A stretch of DNA of 64,000 bases from Neptuniibacter victor. Its GTDB lineage: Bacteria; Pseudomonadota; Gammaproteobacteria; Pseudomonadales; Balneatricaceae. A model generated the notes under the pieces. It did not search any database, had not been told where the DNA came from, and saw nothing but the letters and a program-made list of their open reading frames with translations. Every line of letters begins with the position of its first letter. Position 1 is the first letter of the stretch. Position numbers and translations under genes: made by a program. Below are positions 1-11,392 of this stretch, one piece after another. The stretch covers positions 496,001 to 560,000 of the forward strand of contig AP025763.1 of the NCBI GenBank assembly GCA_027943745.1, written 5' to 3'.

Positions 1-89
1 TAATAGGCGATGGTCAAAAAGGCATCGTGTGGCGAAAAATGTTTGAGTTATTTACTGACTTCCAACATAAGTTAATGACGGGTCAGTAA
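1..89 (+). CDS. dacA: Probable D-alanyl-D-alanine carboxypeptidase (DacA), C-terminal end only
   Basis: An open frame enters from the left edge and stops at TAA 87-89, giving about 29 residues. The tail is amphipathic (for example WRKMFELFTDFQHKLM), like the C-terminal helix that anchors DacA-type penicillin-binding proteins to the outer face of the inner membrane. The catalytic domain is outside the window. The identity rests mainly on context: dacA directly precedes ybeD-lipB-lipA in Escherichia coli and Pseudomonas, and those three genes follow here on the same strand. It would trim the terminal D-Ala from peptidoglycan pentapeptides. A different gene in this place cannot be excluded from 29 residues. 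Confidence 0.55.
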   Translation, partial: IGDGQKGIVWRKMFELFTDFQHKLMTGQ

Positions 90-105
90 TCAATGGTATG
101 GAAAA

Positions 106-384
106 ATGACAGATAAACAACCTGAAGCACCCAAAATTGAGTTTCCTTGCCCTAACTACCCTATCAAAGTGGTAGGTCGTAATGATGAAAGCTTTCGTGG
201 GTTTGTCATTGAAATTGTTCAGATTCATGTGCCGGATTTAGATTTGGCCACTGTTTCAGTGCAAGATAGCCGCAATGGTACGTTTCAATCAGTACGGTTT
301 ACGATAACAGCGCAAGGCGTTGAGCAGCTCTCAGCACTACATGAGGCATTGATCGCATCGGACCGTGTGAAAATGGTGATTTGA
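106..384 (+). CDS. ybeD: YbeD-like DUF493 family protein
   Basis: The 92-residue product matches the small alpha/beta DUF493 (YbeD) family in size and features, with an early [12 protein letters not shown] stretch and a C-terminal [21 protein letters not shown]-like end. YbeD has an ACT-like fold. Its function is not settled, although it is nearly always found between dacA and lipB. The gene starts 16 bases after the preceding stop and its TGA overlaps the lipB start (TGATG), so the two are probably translationally coupled. A regulatory role in lipoylation has been suggested from the neighbourhood only. Confidence 0.88.
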   Translation: MTDKQPEAPKIEFPCPNYPIKVVGRNDESFRGFVIEIVQIHVPDLDLATVSVQDSRNGTFQSVRFTITAQGVEQLSALHEALIASDRVKMVI

Positions 385-1031
385 TGATTACTGATCAATT
401 GATCGTGCGCGATTTAGGCTTGCAGCCATACGAGCCTACATGGCAACGAATGCAGCAGTTTACTAATGAGCGTGATGACACCGCTGTTGATGAGATTTGG
501 TCGCTTCAGCATGAGCCTGTCTTTACTCAAGGGCAAGCAGGAAAGGAAGAGCATATTTTGGGAACAGGTGATATTCCTGTTGTCCAAGTCGATCGTGGTG
601 GGCAGGTGACCTATCATGGTCCGGGTCAAGCCATTATCTATTTGTTGTTAAATTTGAAGCGTAAGAAAATGGGGGTGCGAGAACTCGTCACCATCATGGA
701 AAACGCCATTATCGATACATTATCTGATTTTAAGGTTGATGCGTATGCAAAACCTGATGCGCCTGGTGTGTATGTTAATGATAGTAAGATTGCTTCACTT
801 GGTTTGAGAGTCAGACGTGGGTGCTCCTTCCACGGTCTCGCCTTAAACCTCTCCATGGACCTGGAACCTTTTTTAAGAATAAACCCATGCGGATATGCTG
901 GCATGGCAATGACGCAGTTAGGAACGCTTGTGGACGGCCTTGATCAGGTTGAAGCTACACAGTGTTTACTCGACAATTTGATTAGCAAGCTTGGGTATAT
1001 CGATATTACTCGGCAAACCACACTGGATTAG
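384..1031 (+). CDS. lipB: Octanoyltransferase LipB
   Basis: LipB moves octanoate from acyl-carrier protein to the lipoyl domains of 2-oxoacid dehydrogenases and the glycine cleavage H protein, the first step of endogenous lipoylation in the cytosol. The 215-residue product shows [12 protein letters not shown] (residues 71-82), the catalytic lysine in [10 protein letters not shown] (Lys135) and the acyl-thioester cysteine in INPCGY (Cys169). The chosen ATG at 384 overlaps the ybeD stop. An in-frame TTG at 381 is possible but unnecessary. lipA follows after six bases, so the pair forms one operon. Confidence 0.97.
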   Translation: MITDQLIVRDLGLQPYEPTWQRMQQFTNERDDTAVDEIWSLQHEPVFTQGQAGKEEHILGTGDIPVVQVDRGGQVTYHGPGQAIIYLLLNLKRKKMGVRELVTIMENAIIDTLSDFKVDAYAKPDAPGVYVNDSKIASLGLRVRRGCSFHGLALNLSMDLEPFLRINPCGYAGMAMTQLGTLVDGLDQVEATQCLLDNLISKLGYIDITRQTTLD

Positions 1032-1037
1032 ATCTCA

Positions 1038-2018
1038 ATGTCTGAAGAAAAAACAACAACTGTAAAAAAACGTGTAGAGCAAGGCGTCAAATTACGTGGT
1101 GCTGACAAGGTTGATCGTATTCCAGTTAAGGTGATCCCTACTGAGAAAAGCGATATGCCTCGTAAGCCCGATTGGCTCCGTGTACGTATGGGCTCAAATT
1201 CAGAAGTTAAACGAATTAAAGATAAACTGAGAAAGCATAAGCTTTCTTCTGTTTGTGAAGAGGCGAGCTGCCCTAACTTGGGCGAGTGTTTTAGTCATGG
1301 TACGGCAACGTTCATGATCATGGGTGATATTTGTACTCGTCGTTGCCCGTTTTGTGATGTTGCGCATGGTCGCCCAAATGCTTTAGATAAAAATGAGCCT
1401 TATGAAATGGCCGTGGCTATTGCCGATATGGGTCTACGCTATGTTGTTGTGACGTCGGTTGACAGAGATGATCTTCGCGATGGTGGTGCGCAGCATTTTG
1501 CTGATTGTGTACGTGAAACGCGTAAACAGATTCCAACCATAGAGATGGAAATTTTGGTTCCTGATTTCCGTGGTCGCATGGATATCGCAATCGATATTCT
1601 GACGGATACACCGCCAGATGTATTGAACCACAACATGGAGACTGTGCCGCGTTTGTATAAAGCGGTGCGTCCAGGTTCTGACTACGAGTGGTCGTTACGC
1701 TTGTTGAAAAAGTACAAAGCAAAGAACCCTAATGTACGTACTAAGTCTGGATTGATGGTAGGTATAGGTGAAACCAATGAAGAGATTATTCAGGTAATGA
1801 AGGATCTCCGTGCCCATGATGTTGATATGCTAACGATCGGCCAGTACCTCCAGCCAAGTGGTAATCACCTTAAGGTTGAGCGTTTTGTAACACCTGAAGA
1901 GTTCGATGAGTTTGGTCGTATCGCCAAAGAGTTGGGCTTTACACATGCTGCTTGTGGGCCGTTAGTGCGTTCCTCTTATCATGCGGATTTACAAGCGAAA
2001 GGCGAAAAAGTCAGCTAA
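1038..2018 (+). CDS. lipA: Lipoyl synthase LipA (radical SAM)
   Basis: LipA inserts two sulfurs into protein-bound octanoate to make the lipoyl group. The 326-residue product has both iron-sulfur sites. The auxiliary cluster cysteines are Cys73, Cys78 and Cys84 ([12 protein letters not shown]), and the radical SAM cluster is Cys99, Cys103 and Cys106 (CTRRCPFC). The C-terminal RSSYHA serine motif that ligates the auxiliary cluster is also present. Length and motif order are typical. It follows lipB by six bases, and a strong intrinsic terminator ends the operon just downstream. Confidence 0.98.
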   Translation: MSEEKTTTVKKRVEQGVKLRGADKVDRIPVKVIPTEKSDMPRKPDWLRVRMGSNSEVKRIKDKLRKHKLSSVCEEASCPNLGECFSHGTATFMIMGDICTRRCPFCDVAHGRPNALDKNEPYEMAVAIADMGLRYVVVTSVDRDDLRDGGAQHFADCVRETRKQIPTIEMEILVPDFRGRMDIAIDILTDTPPDVLNHNMETVPRLYKAVRPGSDYEWSLRLLKKYKAKNPNVRTKSGLMVGIGETNEEIIQVMKDLRAHDVDMLTIGQYLQPSGNHLKVERFVTPEEFDEFGRIAKELGFTHAACGPLVRSSYHADLQAKGEKVS

Positions 2019-2036
2019 ATTCTGTTTTGTCGCACT

Positions 2037-2062
2037 AGGCCGCTTTTTAGCGGCCTTTTTAT
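2037..2062 (+). terminator. Intrinsic terminator after lipA
   Basis: A six-to-seven base-pair GC-rich stem (GGCCGC at 2038-2043 with GCGGCC at 2050-2055) is followed by a T-rich tract. It lies 20 bases after the lipA stop and closes the ybeD-lipB-lipA operon. Confidence 0.9.
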
Positions 2063-2144
2063 TGTGCTCAATGTTGTTATTTGAATCATAAAGCAATAAA
2101 TTAGACACAACTAATTTATGTATGTCTTATTCTGGAGAGAATAG

Positions 2145-2579
2145 ATGAGTTCAAAAACAATTTCGGTCACTGCCAATATGGGGCAGGGATGGGCAATAAA
2201 TGCAGACATTCGTGGTCATCAGGTAGTCATTGACCAGCCGCAAGCGAGTGGCGGCACTAATGAGGGGCCGACACCGCTCGAATTTTTCCTTTTCTCTTTA
2301 GCGGGTTGTATCGGCAGCATTGCCCGTATTGCAGCAGCTCAACAGAAGATAGATCTAAAGAGCATGGAAGTGAAGGTAGATGCCGATTTGAACCCTATGG
2401 GGTTAATGGGTAAGCCCACTGATGATCGAGTAGGCTTTCAGCAGCTTCGGGTTGAAGCGCAGATCGATGCAGACCTGACTGATGAACAGAAGCAGGTCTT
2501 TTTAGATGAAGTTTGCGATCGCTGTCCCCTGCATGACAATATTAAATTAGCGACTGAGGTTGTTCATAGCCTTGTTTAG
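2145..2579 (+). CDS. OsmC/Ohr-family protein
   Basis: This 144-residue protein has OsmC-family architecture. A GGTNEGPTPLEFFL segment leads into a helix carrying Cys55 (SLAGCIGSIARI), and the second conserved cysteine region is VCDRCPLHDN (Cys124 and Cys127). OsmC and Ohr enzymes use a paired cysteine site to reduce organic hydroperoxides. This member is closer to the general OsmC-like group than to true Ohr, so the substrate is not known. GGAGAG six bases before the ATG is a good ribosome site. It stands alone, after the lipA terminator and before an unrelated acyltransferase. Confidence 0.85.
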   Translation: MSSKTISVTANMGQGWAINADIRGHQVVIDQPQASGGTNEGPTPLEFFLFSLAGCIGSIARIAAAQQKIDLKSMEVKVDADLNPMGLMGKPTDDRVGFQQLRVEAQIDADLTDEQKQVFLDEVCDRCPLHDNIKLATEVVHSLV

Positions 2580-2586
2580 TCCTGGT

Positions 2587-2609
2587 TGCGAATCTCGCCG
2601 AGGTTCGCA
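2587..2609 (+). terminator. Hairpin after the OsmC-like gene, possible weak terminator
   Basis: GCGAATCTC (2588-2596) pairs with GAGGTTCGC (2600-2608) through a three-base loop, with one G-T pair. It sits eight bases after the stop codon. No clear T tract follows, so termination is uncertain. Confidence 0.4.
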
Positions 2610-2739
2610 TCTACCTCTTCCGACTCGACTTTAAATTGCCCTATTGCAGATAGTTGATGCATAACCGTTCAATATTCCATACTGTCTTAGGTATTGGAGT
2701 TTTGAATAATGGTGTGCCTGTCTAGCTTGGTGATTTTCT

Positions 2740-3309
2740 ATGCTTTATAAAACAATGTTTTCCACCCCTGTTATACATCCCCTTTTACGATTCCTGTCAG
2801 TATTTACGCTGAAGTTATTGGGCTGGAAAGTAGAGGGTGAAGTGCCAAAGGATCTTAAAAAGTGTGTTTTGATTGCAGCACCCCATACAAGCAATTGGGA
2901 TATGCCGTTTAGCTTAATGATTGCGTTTGCTTTGGATACTCGCCTGCATTGGATTGGCAAGCAAAGCATTTTTAAATTTCCCTTTGCCAGTATTATGCGT
3001 TGGATGGGCGGAATTCCGGTAGATCGTTCGAAGTCTACTAATATGGTTGATGCAACGGTGGCTACATTTGCGCAGTATGAAGAACTTCGTATTATGATGG
3101 CACCGGAGGGGACCCGAGCTAAAGTGGAGCAGTGGAAATCAGGTTTTTACCATATAGCCCATGGTGCTGGGGTGCCTATTTTACTTGGTTTTATCGATTA
3201 TAAAGGCAAGCAGGGTGGTGTCTTGGCATCTTTTGAGACTAGCGGTGATTATGAGAAAGATTTGGAGCAGATACAGCGCTATTACAAGCCGTATATGAAG
3301 CAAGAGTGA
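2740..3309 (+). CDS. 1-acyl-sn-glycerol-3-phosphate acyltransferase-like protein (PlsC superfamily)
   Basis: The 189-residue protein carries the acyltransferase blocks of the PlsC superfamily: the catalytic HTSNWD (His49, Asp54), GGIPVDRS (90-97) and APEGTR (121-126). The family transfers acyl groups to lysophosphatidate or related acceptors at the membrane. It is shorter than housekeeping PlsC (about 240 residues) and resembles the small accessory acyltransferases of many proteobacteria, so the acceptor is unknown. A hydrophobic segment near residues 10-28 may associate with the membrane. No strong ribosome site precedes the ATG, and an in-frame ATG at 2755 is an alternative. It converges on a cytochrome gene. 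Confidence 0.85.
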   Translation: MLYKTMFSTPVIHPLLRFLSVFTLKLLGWKVEGEVPKDLKKCVLIAAPHTSNWDMPFSLMIAFALDTRLHWIGKQSIFKFPFASIMRWMGGIPVDRSKSTNMVDATVATFAQYEELRIMMAPEGTRAKVEQWKSGFYHIAHGAGVPILLGFIDYKGKQGGVLASFETSGDYEKDLEQIQRYYKPYMKQE

Positions 3310-3332
3310 TAAGGTTTTCTAAATAGGTTTTG

Positions 3333-3665
3333 TTACTTGTTTAACAACTGAGTTACTTGTAACCCCACTACGTAACGTGCAATCGCGTCAGCCTGTTGTT
3401 CGGAAAGCTGATCAAAGGTCGGCATACTATGTTTCTCTTGATTATAACCATACTTAATCATCAGAATAACTTTGTATGGTTTCATCGCTTTATCCCTTGA
3501 GTAGTGCTCCATATAAGGGCCAGGACCTTTTGTCGCATGGCAGTCCTTACAGTAGTAATTATAAAGCTCTTCTCCAGAACTAAGCTCTGCAGGTGTTTTT
3601 TCATCATTGCAGCCGAGTAGCATTAAGCTGAGTAGGAGTGTAATAAGCGCTCTGGAATAATACAT
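3333..3665 (-). CDS. Small c-type cytochrome lipoprotein
   Basis: The 110-residue precursor has a lipoprotein signal (hydrophobic residues 6-18, then LLGC with Cys19), a single haem-binding CKDCH (Cys39, Cys42, His43) and a likely axial methionine at Met81 in HSMPTF. It would be a class I monohaem cytochrome c tethered by lipid on the periplasmic side. It probably shuttles electrons between membrane complexes, but no partner gene adjoins it. It lies head to head with holA on the minus strand and tail to tail with the acyltransferase. Confidence 0.87.
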   Translation of the reverse strand: MYYSRALITLLLSLMLLGCNDEKTPAELSSGEELYNYYCKDCHATKGPGPYMEHYSRDKAMKPYKVILMIKYGYNQEKHSMPTFDQLSEQQADAIARYVVGLQVTQLLNK

Positions 3666-3740
3666 AGGGCCACTATCTTATTGATATACAAGCATCATAG
3701 CGAAGGAATTTGTGCTCGGCTAGTTACTTTTGTTGCTTGG

Positions 3741-4772
3741 CTAAGGCAGCGTAAGCAGATTGTCGAGAGATTGGCCTGACAGCGTTAATGAGATCGAAGT
3801 AAGGAGGAGCCAGGCATCGCCTGTGGCCATACCTTTCACTATTTTATCGACTTCGGCGCATTGCTGAAGTGCCGTGTTGATCTGTTTAGATGAGATGCGT
3901 TGAGAGGCCTTTCTTGCCAGTGGTTTGCGTTTGCCCCATATCCGTTCTCGTTGGCAAACCGCATCAAACGACTGACCGTTGTTTTGTGCTTGCTGGATTG
4001 CTGCTAATGAACGCAGTTCTTTCGATAAAGCCCATAATACGACAGGGGGTTCGGTTCCATCTTGGCGTAGTACTTGAAGAATTTTACAGCAGCGAGCGCT
4101 TTGGCCGTTGAGTGCTGCATCAGATAAGCCGTAGATATCATATCGAGAGCTGTCCGATACTGAATCGACGATATCATCAGCGCTAACGACCTGGCGTGGG
4201 AAGAGCAGACTGAGTTTGCTGAGTTCTTGCTTGGCCGCCAGTAGATTCCCTTCGATTCGATCGCATAAAAGCTGAATCGCCTCATCGTCAAGTTGAAGCT
4301 CAATTTGGGCAGCTCGTTGACGAATCCAATTGGGTAATTGTTCTGTTTCTACCGGCCAAATTTCAACGATAACGCCTGACTTATCAACTGCTTTAAACCA
4401 AGCGCTTTTCTTTGTGTTGCCATCTAGCTTGTCAGCGGTAATGACTAAAATATTATCGGGAGCTGGATTGCTAAGGTAACTTTGCAATATTTCACTCGAT
4501 TTTTTATTTAGCTTTTGACTACCTAAACGAAGTTCAATGATCTTCTTTTCTGCAAAGAGGGAGAGAGCGTTGGCGCATTCTAGTAGATACTCCCAACTAA
4601 AACTGCCATCGACATGAAGCACTTCCCGTTCACTAAAACCTTGTTCCTGAAGATGGTGTCTTAATAGATCAGAGCTTTCTTCGGAGATAAGAGGCTCATC
4701 ACCGGTAATTAAGTATACCGGCGATAGGCCTTTTTTAAGGTGTGTGCCGAGTTGTTCAGGACGCAGCTTCAT
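3741..4772 (-). CDS. holA: DNA polymerase III subunit delta
   Basis: HolA is the clamp-opening subunit of the DNA polymerase III clamp loader. It binds the beta ring and wrenches one interface open. The 343-residue length equals the E. coli protein, and the N-terminal VYLITGDEPLISEESSDLLR block is characteristic of the family. The protein has the degenerate AAA+ fold of delta, so no functional Walker A is expected or seen. It follows lptE by 18 bases in the leuS-lptE-holA order found widely in gammaproteobacteria. The usual next gene, nadD, is not here. Confidence 0.94.
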   Translation of the reverse strand: MKLRPEQLGTHLKKGLSPVYLITGDEPLISEESSDLLRHHLQEQGFSEREVLHVDGSFSWEYLLECANALSLFAEKKIIELRLGSQKLNKKSSEILQSYLSNPAPDNILVITADKLDGNTKKSAWFKAVDKSGVIVEIWPVETEQLPNWIRQRAAQIELQLDDEAIQLLCDRIEGNLLAAKQELSKLSLLFPRQVVSADDIVDSVSDSSRYDIYGLSDAALNGQSARCCKILQVLRQDGTEPPVVLWALSKELRSLAAIQQAQNNGQSFDAVCQRERIWGKRKPLARKASQRISSKQINTALQQCAEVDKIVKGMATGDAWLLLTSISLTLSGQSLDNLLTLP

Positions 4773-4790
4773 CTGAGGCTATAGTCGGCG

Positions 4791-5300
4791 CTATTGCGCT
4801 TTATTATTGGCGAGATAGCGACGAAGAACCGTTTGCGCAACAGCGTTGTATAGCTCATTGCGTAGTAGCTCTTCTTGTTCTGAACTCGCGGCAGCCGCAT
4901 TCTTGTCGTACGTATAAATACGCTCCCGTTGAATTCTAATGTCATCGCTTAAAGGACGTCCTTCCCTATCGGCGATGAGCATTTTAACTTCAACGGAGAT
5001 CTCGTATTCATCAACATCAGAACTGCTGCTAATCGTAGCCGCACGACGCTTATAGCGATGGTTTAGAATTTGAATTTGATATTTTGCATCTGCGGTTTCG
5101 CTGATACCATTAAATTTCATATTCTGGCGCAAGCTACGAAGGAGCTGTTGATTAGCATTAGAAGTGATCAGCGTCACCTGTTGTTTATCCGCAGATACTT
5201 CCTGAACGCCACGTAGATGGAAACCGCAGGCGGTTAATAGGCTAAACAGGGCTGTTATTAAAACAACTTTTCCTGTTAATGCTCTCAACTGCTTTGTCAT
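4791..5300 (-). CDS. lptE: LPS-assembly lipoprotein LptE
   Basis: LptE is the outer-membrane lipoprotein that plugs the LptD barrel and helps insert lipopolysaccharide. The 169-residue precursor has a signal sequence ending in LTAC (Cys25), followed by the family's signature GFHLRG. An AAGGAG ribosome site precedes the ATG at good spacing. It lies between leuS (21 bases upstream) and holA, the standard arrangement. It is somewhat shorter than the 193-residue E. coli protein. Confidence 0.93.
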   Translation of the reverse strand: MTKQLRALTGKVVLITALFSLLTACGFHLRGVQEVSADKQQVTLITSNANQQLLRSLRQNMKFNGISETADAKYQIQILNHRYKRRAATISSSSDVDEYEISVEVKMLIADREGRPLSDDIRIQRERIYTYDKNAAAASSEQEELLRNELYNAVAQTVLRRYLANNKAQ

Positions 5301-5321
5301 CTCAACTCCTTAAGCTAACGC

Positions 5322-8035
<2,714 letters not shown>

Positions 8036-8049
8036 AACGAGGTGGTTTT

Positions 8050-8580
8050 ATGGTGCATAACAGCGATAACAAAAACAAATTGGCGTCTGCGGACTACGAT
8101 CGAGTGTTATTACGTCTAACTAAAGACTTAGAAAACTCTGAGGCAGGCTCTTGGGATCTGTTGCAAGAGAAAATTCATGACGCTGTTGAATTAGAGCTTG
8201 CAGCAGAAGAGATGACCCGCGATGAGCTTGATTTACTTAAGGCATACTTAGCCAGGGATCTTAAAAGGCTCGGCTTTTACGCCCATGAAACGGGTGAAGG
8301 TTTAGCGGCTTGGCTGAGTTTTGATCTTAATGCGCTTGAGCATACGTTGGCAGAACAGCTTAAGTTGATTGCTGATCAGACGCGTATCGGCCAGGAACAG
8401 TTACGCGAACGTTTAGATCATGATGATGATCAATACCTTGCGGGTGAGCTTGCAACTGTCGGGACATTGGCTTGTTTAAACTGTGGTGAGCCGTTGGTTT
8501 TACATCAAACTGAAAAGTTGGAACCTTGTAAAAATTGTCAGAACATTTTTTACAAGCGGGTTTCACACCCCTGGCCTTAA
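8050..8580 (+). CDS. ybeL: DUF1451 zinc-ribbon protein (YbeL-like)
   Basis: The 176-residue protein has a long charged alpha-helical N-terminal part and a C-terminal zinc ribbon with two CxxC pairs (Cys142/Cys145 and Cys160/Cys163), the pattern of the DUF1451/YbeL family. E. coli ybeL is likewise divergent from leuS, which supports the match. Function is unknown. The zinc ribbon suggests nucleic-acid or protein binding. A GAGGTGG ribosome site precedes the ATG. Its stop overlaps the convergent lnt stop in the shared TTAA at 8577-8580. Confidence 0.88.
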   Translation: MVHNSDNKNKLASADYDRVLLRLTKDLENSEAGSWDLLQEKIHDAVELELAAEEMTRDELDLLKAYLARDLKRLGFYAHETGEGLAAWLSFDLNALEHTLAEQLKLIADQTRIGQEQLRERLDHDDDQYLAGELATVGTLACLNCGEPLVLHQTEKLEPCKNCQNIFYKRVSHPWP

Positions 8581-10073
8581 CGGAAGTTGGGGTAGCGAAT
8601 GTCGTTATCCCTCTGCTTTCTTTTTCCGTAGGCCATTAAAGTTAGAAGTAGAGAGGCTAAAATGGTTGGGAGAGAACCGTACATCTGATACGGCGTCAGA
8701 CCTTGCATTGCGGGTACGCTTCCGCGTAATACGCCTGCTTGGAATTGCGTTAATTGGTCAGTAATTTCGCCTCTTGGATTAATAAGTGCTGTTATACCGT
8801 TGTTTGTTCCCCTAATAAGCCACCGACCATTTTCGACGGCGCGGACCTGCGCAATTTGTAAATGCTGCGCAGGTGCTATCGAACGTCCAAACCAAGTGTC
8901 ATTCGACACGGTAAGCAATATTCCAGCATTCACTGACGATTGTCGAACTAGCTCGGGGTAAGCAATCTCGTAGCATATGGCGGTACTGAGGTTGACACCA
9001 TTCACGCTGAGCGGTGACTGCTTTTCTAAAGGCAGGGAGAAACTGGACATAGGTAGGTTGAAAAAATCGAACAGGCCTCGAATATAATCTTCCATAGGGA
9101 CGTATTCACCAAATGGGACTAAGCGCTGTTTGTGATAGACGCCGCTTCCTGTTGATAGTACGGCTAAGCTATTGTGTATTCGGTATCCTTTTGGATGTTT
9201 GGGGTCAGGAATAGCGCTGGGTAATCCACTGATGAGTGTGGAGCCGCTGCTATCGAGTTTGTTAAGTAGATCGGCGAGCGGCGTCACCGCATTTCTAAAT
9301 AATGCAGGAATGGCTGTTTCTGGCCAAAGGATAAGCTGAGTGTCTATATGTGAGTTTGTAAGCGTCGTATAAGTGCTCAGAATCTCAGAGCGGTAATCTG
9401 GATTCCACTTAATCGATTGCGGGATGTTGGGTTGTACTATCGCTACTTCAACGCTCTTTTCTGCCGTTGTAGTCCATTGCTGCGGAAGCAAGTAGCTACC
9501 AATAAGAGGAAGAGGGCAAAGGAGTAGTGGGAGTAATCTGCGGCTGCGGAAAAATTCAGCGATTGATAAAGCGGTTATAAGCATGACCGCACTGGCTAAC
9601 CAAACCCCCCCTATAGGCAGTATCTGTTGGTAAGGCGTTTGTAGTGATGCATTGCCTAAATATAACCACGGAAACCCTGTGAATAGCCAGCTGCGAAGCC
9701 ATTCAAATAGTATCCAGATGCCAAGAAAGCTTGCGGTTGCGAAGCGCGCGGAGAAAAAACGTTTCCAACAGTAAAGTTGAGCGCTAAAGAGGAGGGCTAG
9801 GGCTGCAACAAATAGACCGGTCAGCGCGAGGGCAATGCCCAGCGGTGTCTGGCTATGCTCTGATATGCTGACAAAAACCCAAGATACGCCAGTTCCAAAA
9901 AAGCCAAGTCCAAAGCCCCAGCCCAGTAATGCGCTTTGTTTAGGGCATCTCTTAAGGCTAGATAAATAAAGGATTGCCGGTGGGATTAATGCTAAGTAAG
10001 GGATGTCGAACGGGGCTAAACTAGGGGTAATAAGTGCCCCTGCAATTAAACAGAGAATAAATTGCAGAGGCAT
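8577..10073 (-). CDS. lnt: Apolipoprotein N-acyltransferase Lnt
   Basis: Lnt adds the third acyl chain to the N-terminal cysteine of lipoproteins in the inner membrane. The 498-residue protein has several N-terminal membrane segments, a periplasmic nitrilase-fold domain and a final membrane helix. The catalytic triad is visible: Glu252 in WPETAIP, Lys315 in HKQRLVPFGEYVP and Cys367 in ICYEIAYPE. It is the last gene of the miaB-ybeZ-ybeY-corC-lnt operon, five bases after corC. The window encodes many of its lipoprotein substrates (LptE, FlgP, OmpA-like and others). Confidence 0.96.
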   Translation of the reverse strand: MPLQFILCLIAGALITPSLAPFDIPYLALIPPAILYLSSLKRCPKQSALLGWGFGLGFFGTGVSWVFVSISEHSQTPLGIALALTGLFVAALALLFSAQLYCWKRFFSARFATASFLGIWILFEWLRSWLFTGFPWLYLGNASLQTPYQQILPIGGVWLASAVMLITALSIAEFFRSRRLLPLLLCPLPLIGSYLLPQQWTTTAEKSVEVAIVQPNIPQSIKWNPDYRSEILSTYTTLTNSHIDTQLILWPETAIPALFRNAVTPLADLLNKLDSSGSTLISGLPSAIPDPKHPKGYRIHNSLAVLSTGSGVYHKQRLVPFGEYVPMEDYIRGLFDFFNLPMSSFSLPLEKQSPLSVNGVNLSTAICYEIAYPELVRQSSVNAGILLTVSNDTWFGRSIAPAQHLQIAQVRAVENGRWLIRGTNNGITALINPRGEITDQLTQFQAGVLRGSVPAMQGLTPYQMYGSLPTILASLLLTLMAYGKRKQRDNDIRYPNFR

Positions 10074-10078
10074 TATAT

Positions 10079-10915
10079 TTATCCGTTTCGAGAGACTTGA
10101 AGGAGTCTGATTCGGCGGGTGTCTGCCGATAGGATTTTAAAATGAAATCCATCTACTTCTACGGATTCATCTTTTTTGGGTAGATGCCCGAAGTGCTGCG
10201 TGACAATGCCGCCAATTGTATCAAATTCCTCTTCGGGAAAGCCTACGGAGAAATATTCATTGAAGTCTTCCACAGGTGTTAATGCTTTAACAATGAAGGC
10301 GTTGTCATCAAATGGCTTTATGTTACCGTCATCTTCTTCGCTATCATGTTCGTCTTCTATTTCACCGACAATCTGTTCTAGCACGTCTTCAATGGTAATT
10401 AACCCTGACACGCCACCGTATTCATCCATGACAATGGCCATATGGTTACGTGTTACTCGAAACTCCTTGAGCAATACGTTTAGGCGCTTCGATTCTGGGA
10501 TGAAAGTGGCACTGCGAAGCTTGTTTTTCAGATCAAATTGATCAAGGTTACCTTCGAGTATCAGCGGTAATAGATCTTTTGCGAGTAATATTCCTTGTAT
10601 CTCATCAGGCGTTTCACCAATCACAGGAAAGCGTGAATGGGCACTTGAGATGACAATAGGTAGAAACTCTTTTGGTGTTTGATCCGCTTCGACAACAACC
10701 ATTTGTGAGCGGGGGATCATGACATCGCGTACTTGCATGTCTGCAACCTGCATCGCACCTTCCATAATGGTTAGGGCTTCACTATCGAGCAGGTTTTCAT
10801 CAGAGGCCTGACGTAAATCGGTCAACAGGTCTTCTCGGCTGCGAGGTTCATCACTGAATGCCTGGGTTAGTTTGTCCAGCCAGCCTTTGGATTGTCCCGT
10901 TCGGTCTTCGCTCAT
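10079..10915 (-). CDS. corC: CBS-domain protein CorC/YbeX (HlyC/CorC family)
   Basis: The 278-residue protein has an acidic N-terminal part, two CBS domains (about residues 65-190, including RDVMIPRSQM and MAIVMDEYGGVSGLITIEDV) and a C-terminal CorC_HlyC domain. There is no membrane DUF21 region, so this is the soluble YbeX/CorC type. It has been linked to magnesium and cobalt efflux and, through its neighbours, to ribosome metabolism. It lies between ybeY and lnt in a conserved operon. Confidence 0.93.
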   Translation of the reverse strand: MSEDRTGQSKGWLDKLTQAFSDEPRSREDLLTDLRQASDENLLDSEALTIMEGAMQVADMQVRDVMIPRSQMVVVEADQTPKEFLPIVISSAHSRFPVIGETPDEIQGILLAKDLLPLILEGNLDQFDLKNKLRSATFIPESKRLNVLLKEFRVTRNHMAIVMDEYGGVSGLITIEDVLEQIVGEIEDEHDSEEDDGNIKPFDDNAFIVKALTPVEDFNEYFSVGFPEEEFDTIGGIVTQHFGHLPKKDESVEVDGFHFKILSADTRRIRLLQVSRNG

Positions 10916-10936
10916 GGTGTGTTTGTTCGTCCTAAG

Positions 10937-11392
10937 TTAATTTTCATCCCGATAGGGATCAGCAATGTCCATGCTGGCAAGAATTTTTTGTTCGAGACTT
11001 TCCATCTCTTCAGCGTCTTCGTCATTTATATGATCGAAACCGATAAGATGCAAGCAACCATGTACAACCATATGTGCCCAGTGGTCGAATAAAGCCTTGT
11101 TTTGTTCGCTTGCTTCTTGGCTGACAACATCGGCGCAGATCACAAGATCGCCTAACAGCTGTAGTGGAATACCTTCAGGTACCTCGAACGGAAATGAAAG
11201 CACATTGGTTGGCTTATTTTTACCGCGATAGGCATTGTTGAGATCCTGGCTCTCTTCTTGAGAGACAATGCGGATGCAAAGTTCGCCTTCATCTAACTGC
11301 TCTGCCAGTGCGGCATTAACCCATGACTGGAATTGAGATTCAGATGGAAGTGTTCCCTCTACTTCGTATTGAATATCGCAGTCGAAACTCAT
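10937..11392 (-). CDS. ybeY: Endoribonuclease YbeY (rRNA maturation factor)
   Basis: YbeY is a zinc endoribonuclease needed for 16S rRNA 3'-end maturation and ribosome quality control. The 151-residue protein has the zinc-binding [11 protein letters not shown] (His111, His115, His121) and the conserved [15 protein letters not shown] block near residues 56-70. Its start overlaps the ybeZ stop by four bases (ATGA), so the two are coupled. Confidence 0.97.
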   Translation of the reverse strand: MSFDCDIQYEVEGTLPSESQFQSWVNAALAEQLDEGELCIRIVSQEESQDLNNAYRGKNKPTNVLSFPFEVPEGIPLQLLGDLVICADVVSQEASEQNKALFDHWAHMVVHGCLHLIGFDHINDEDAEEMESLEQKILASMDIADPYRDEN

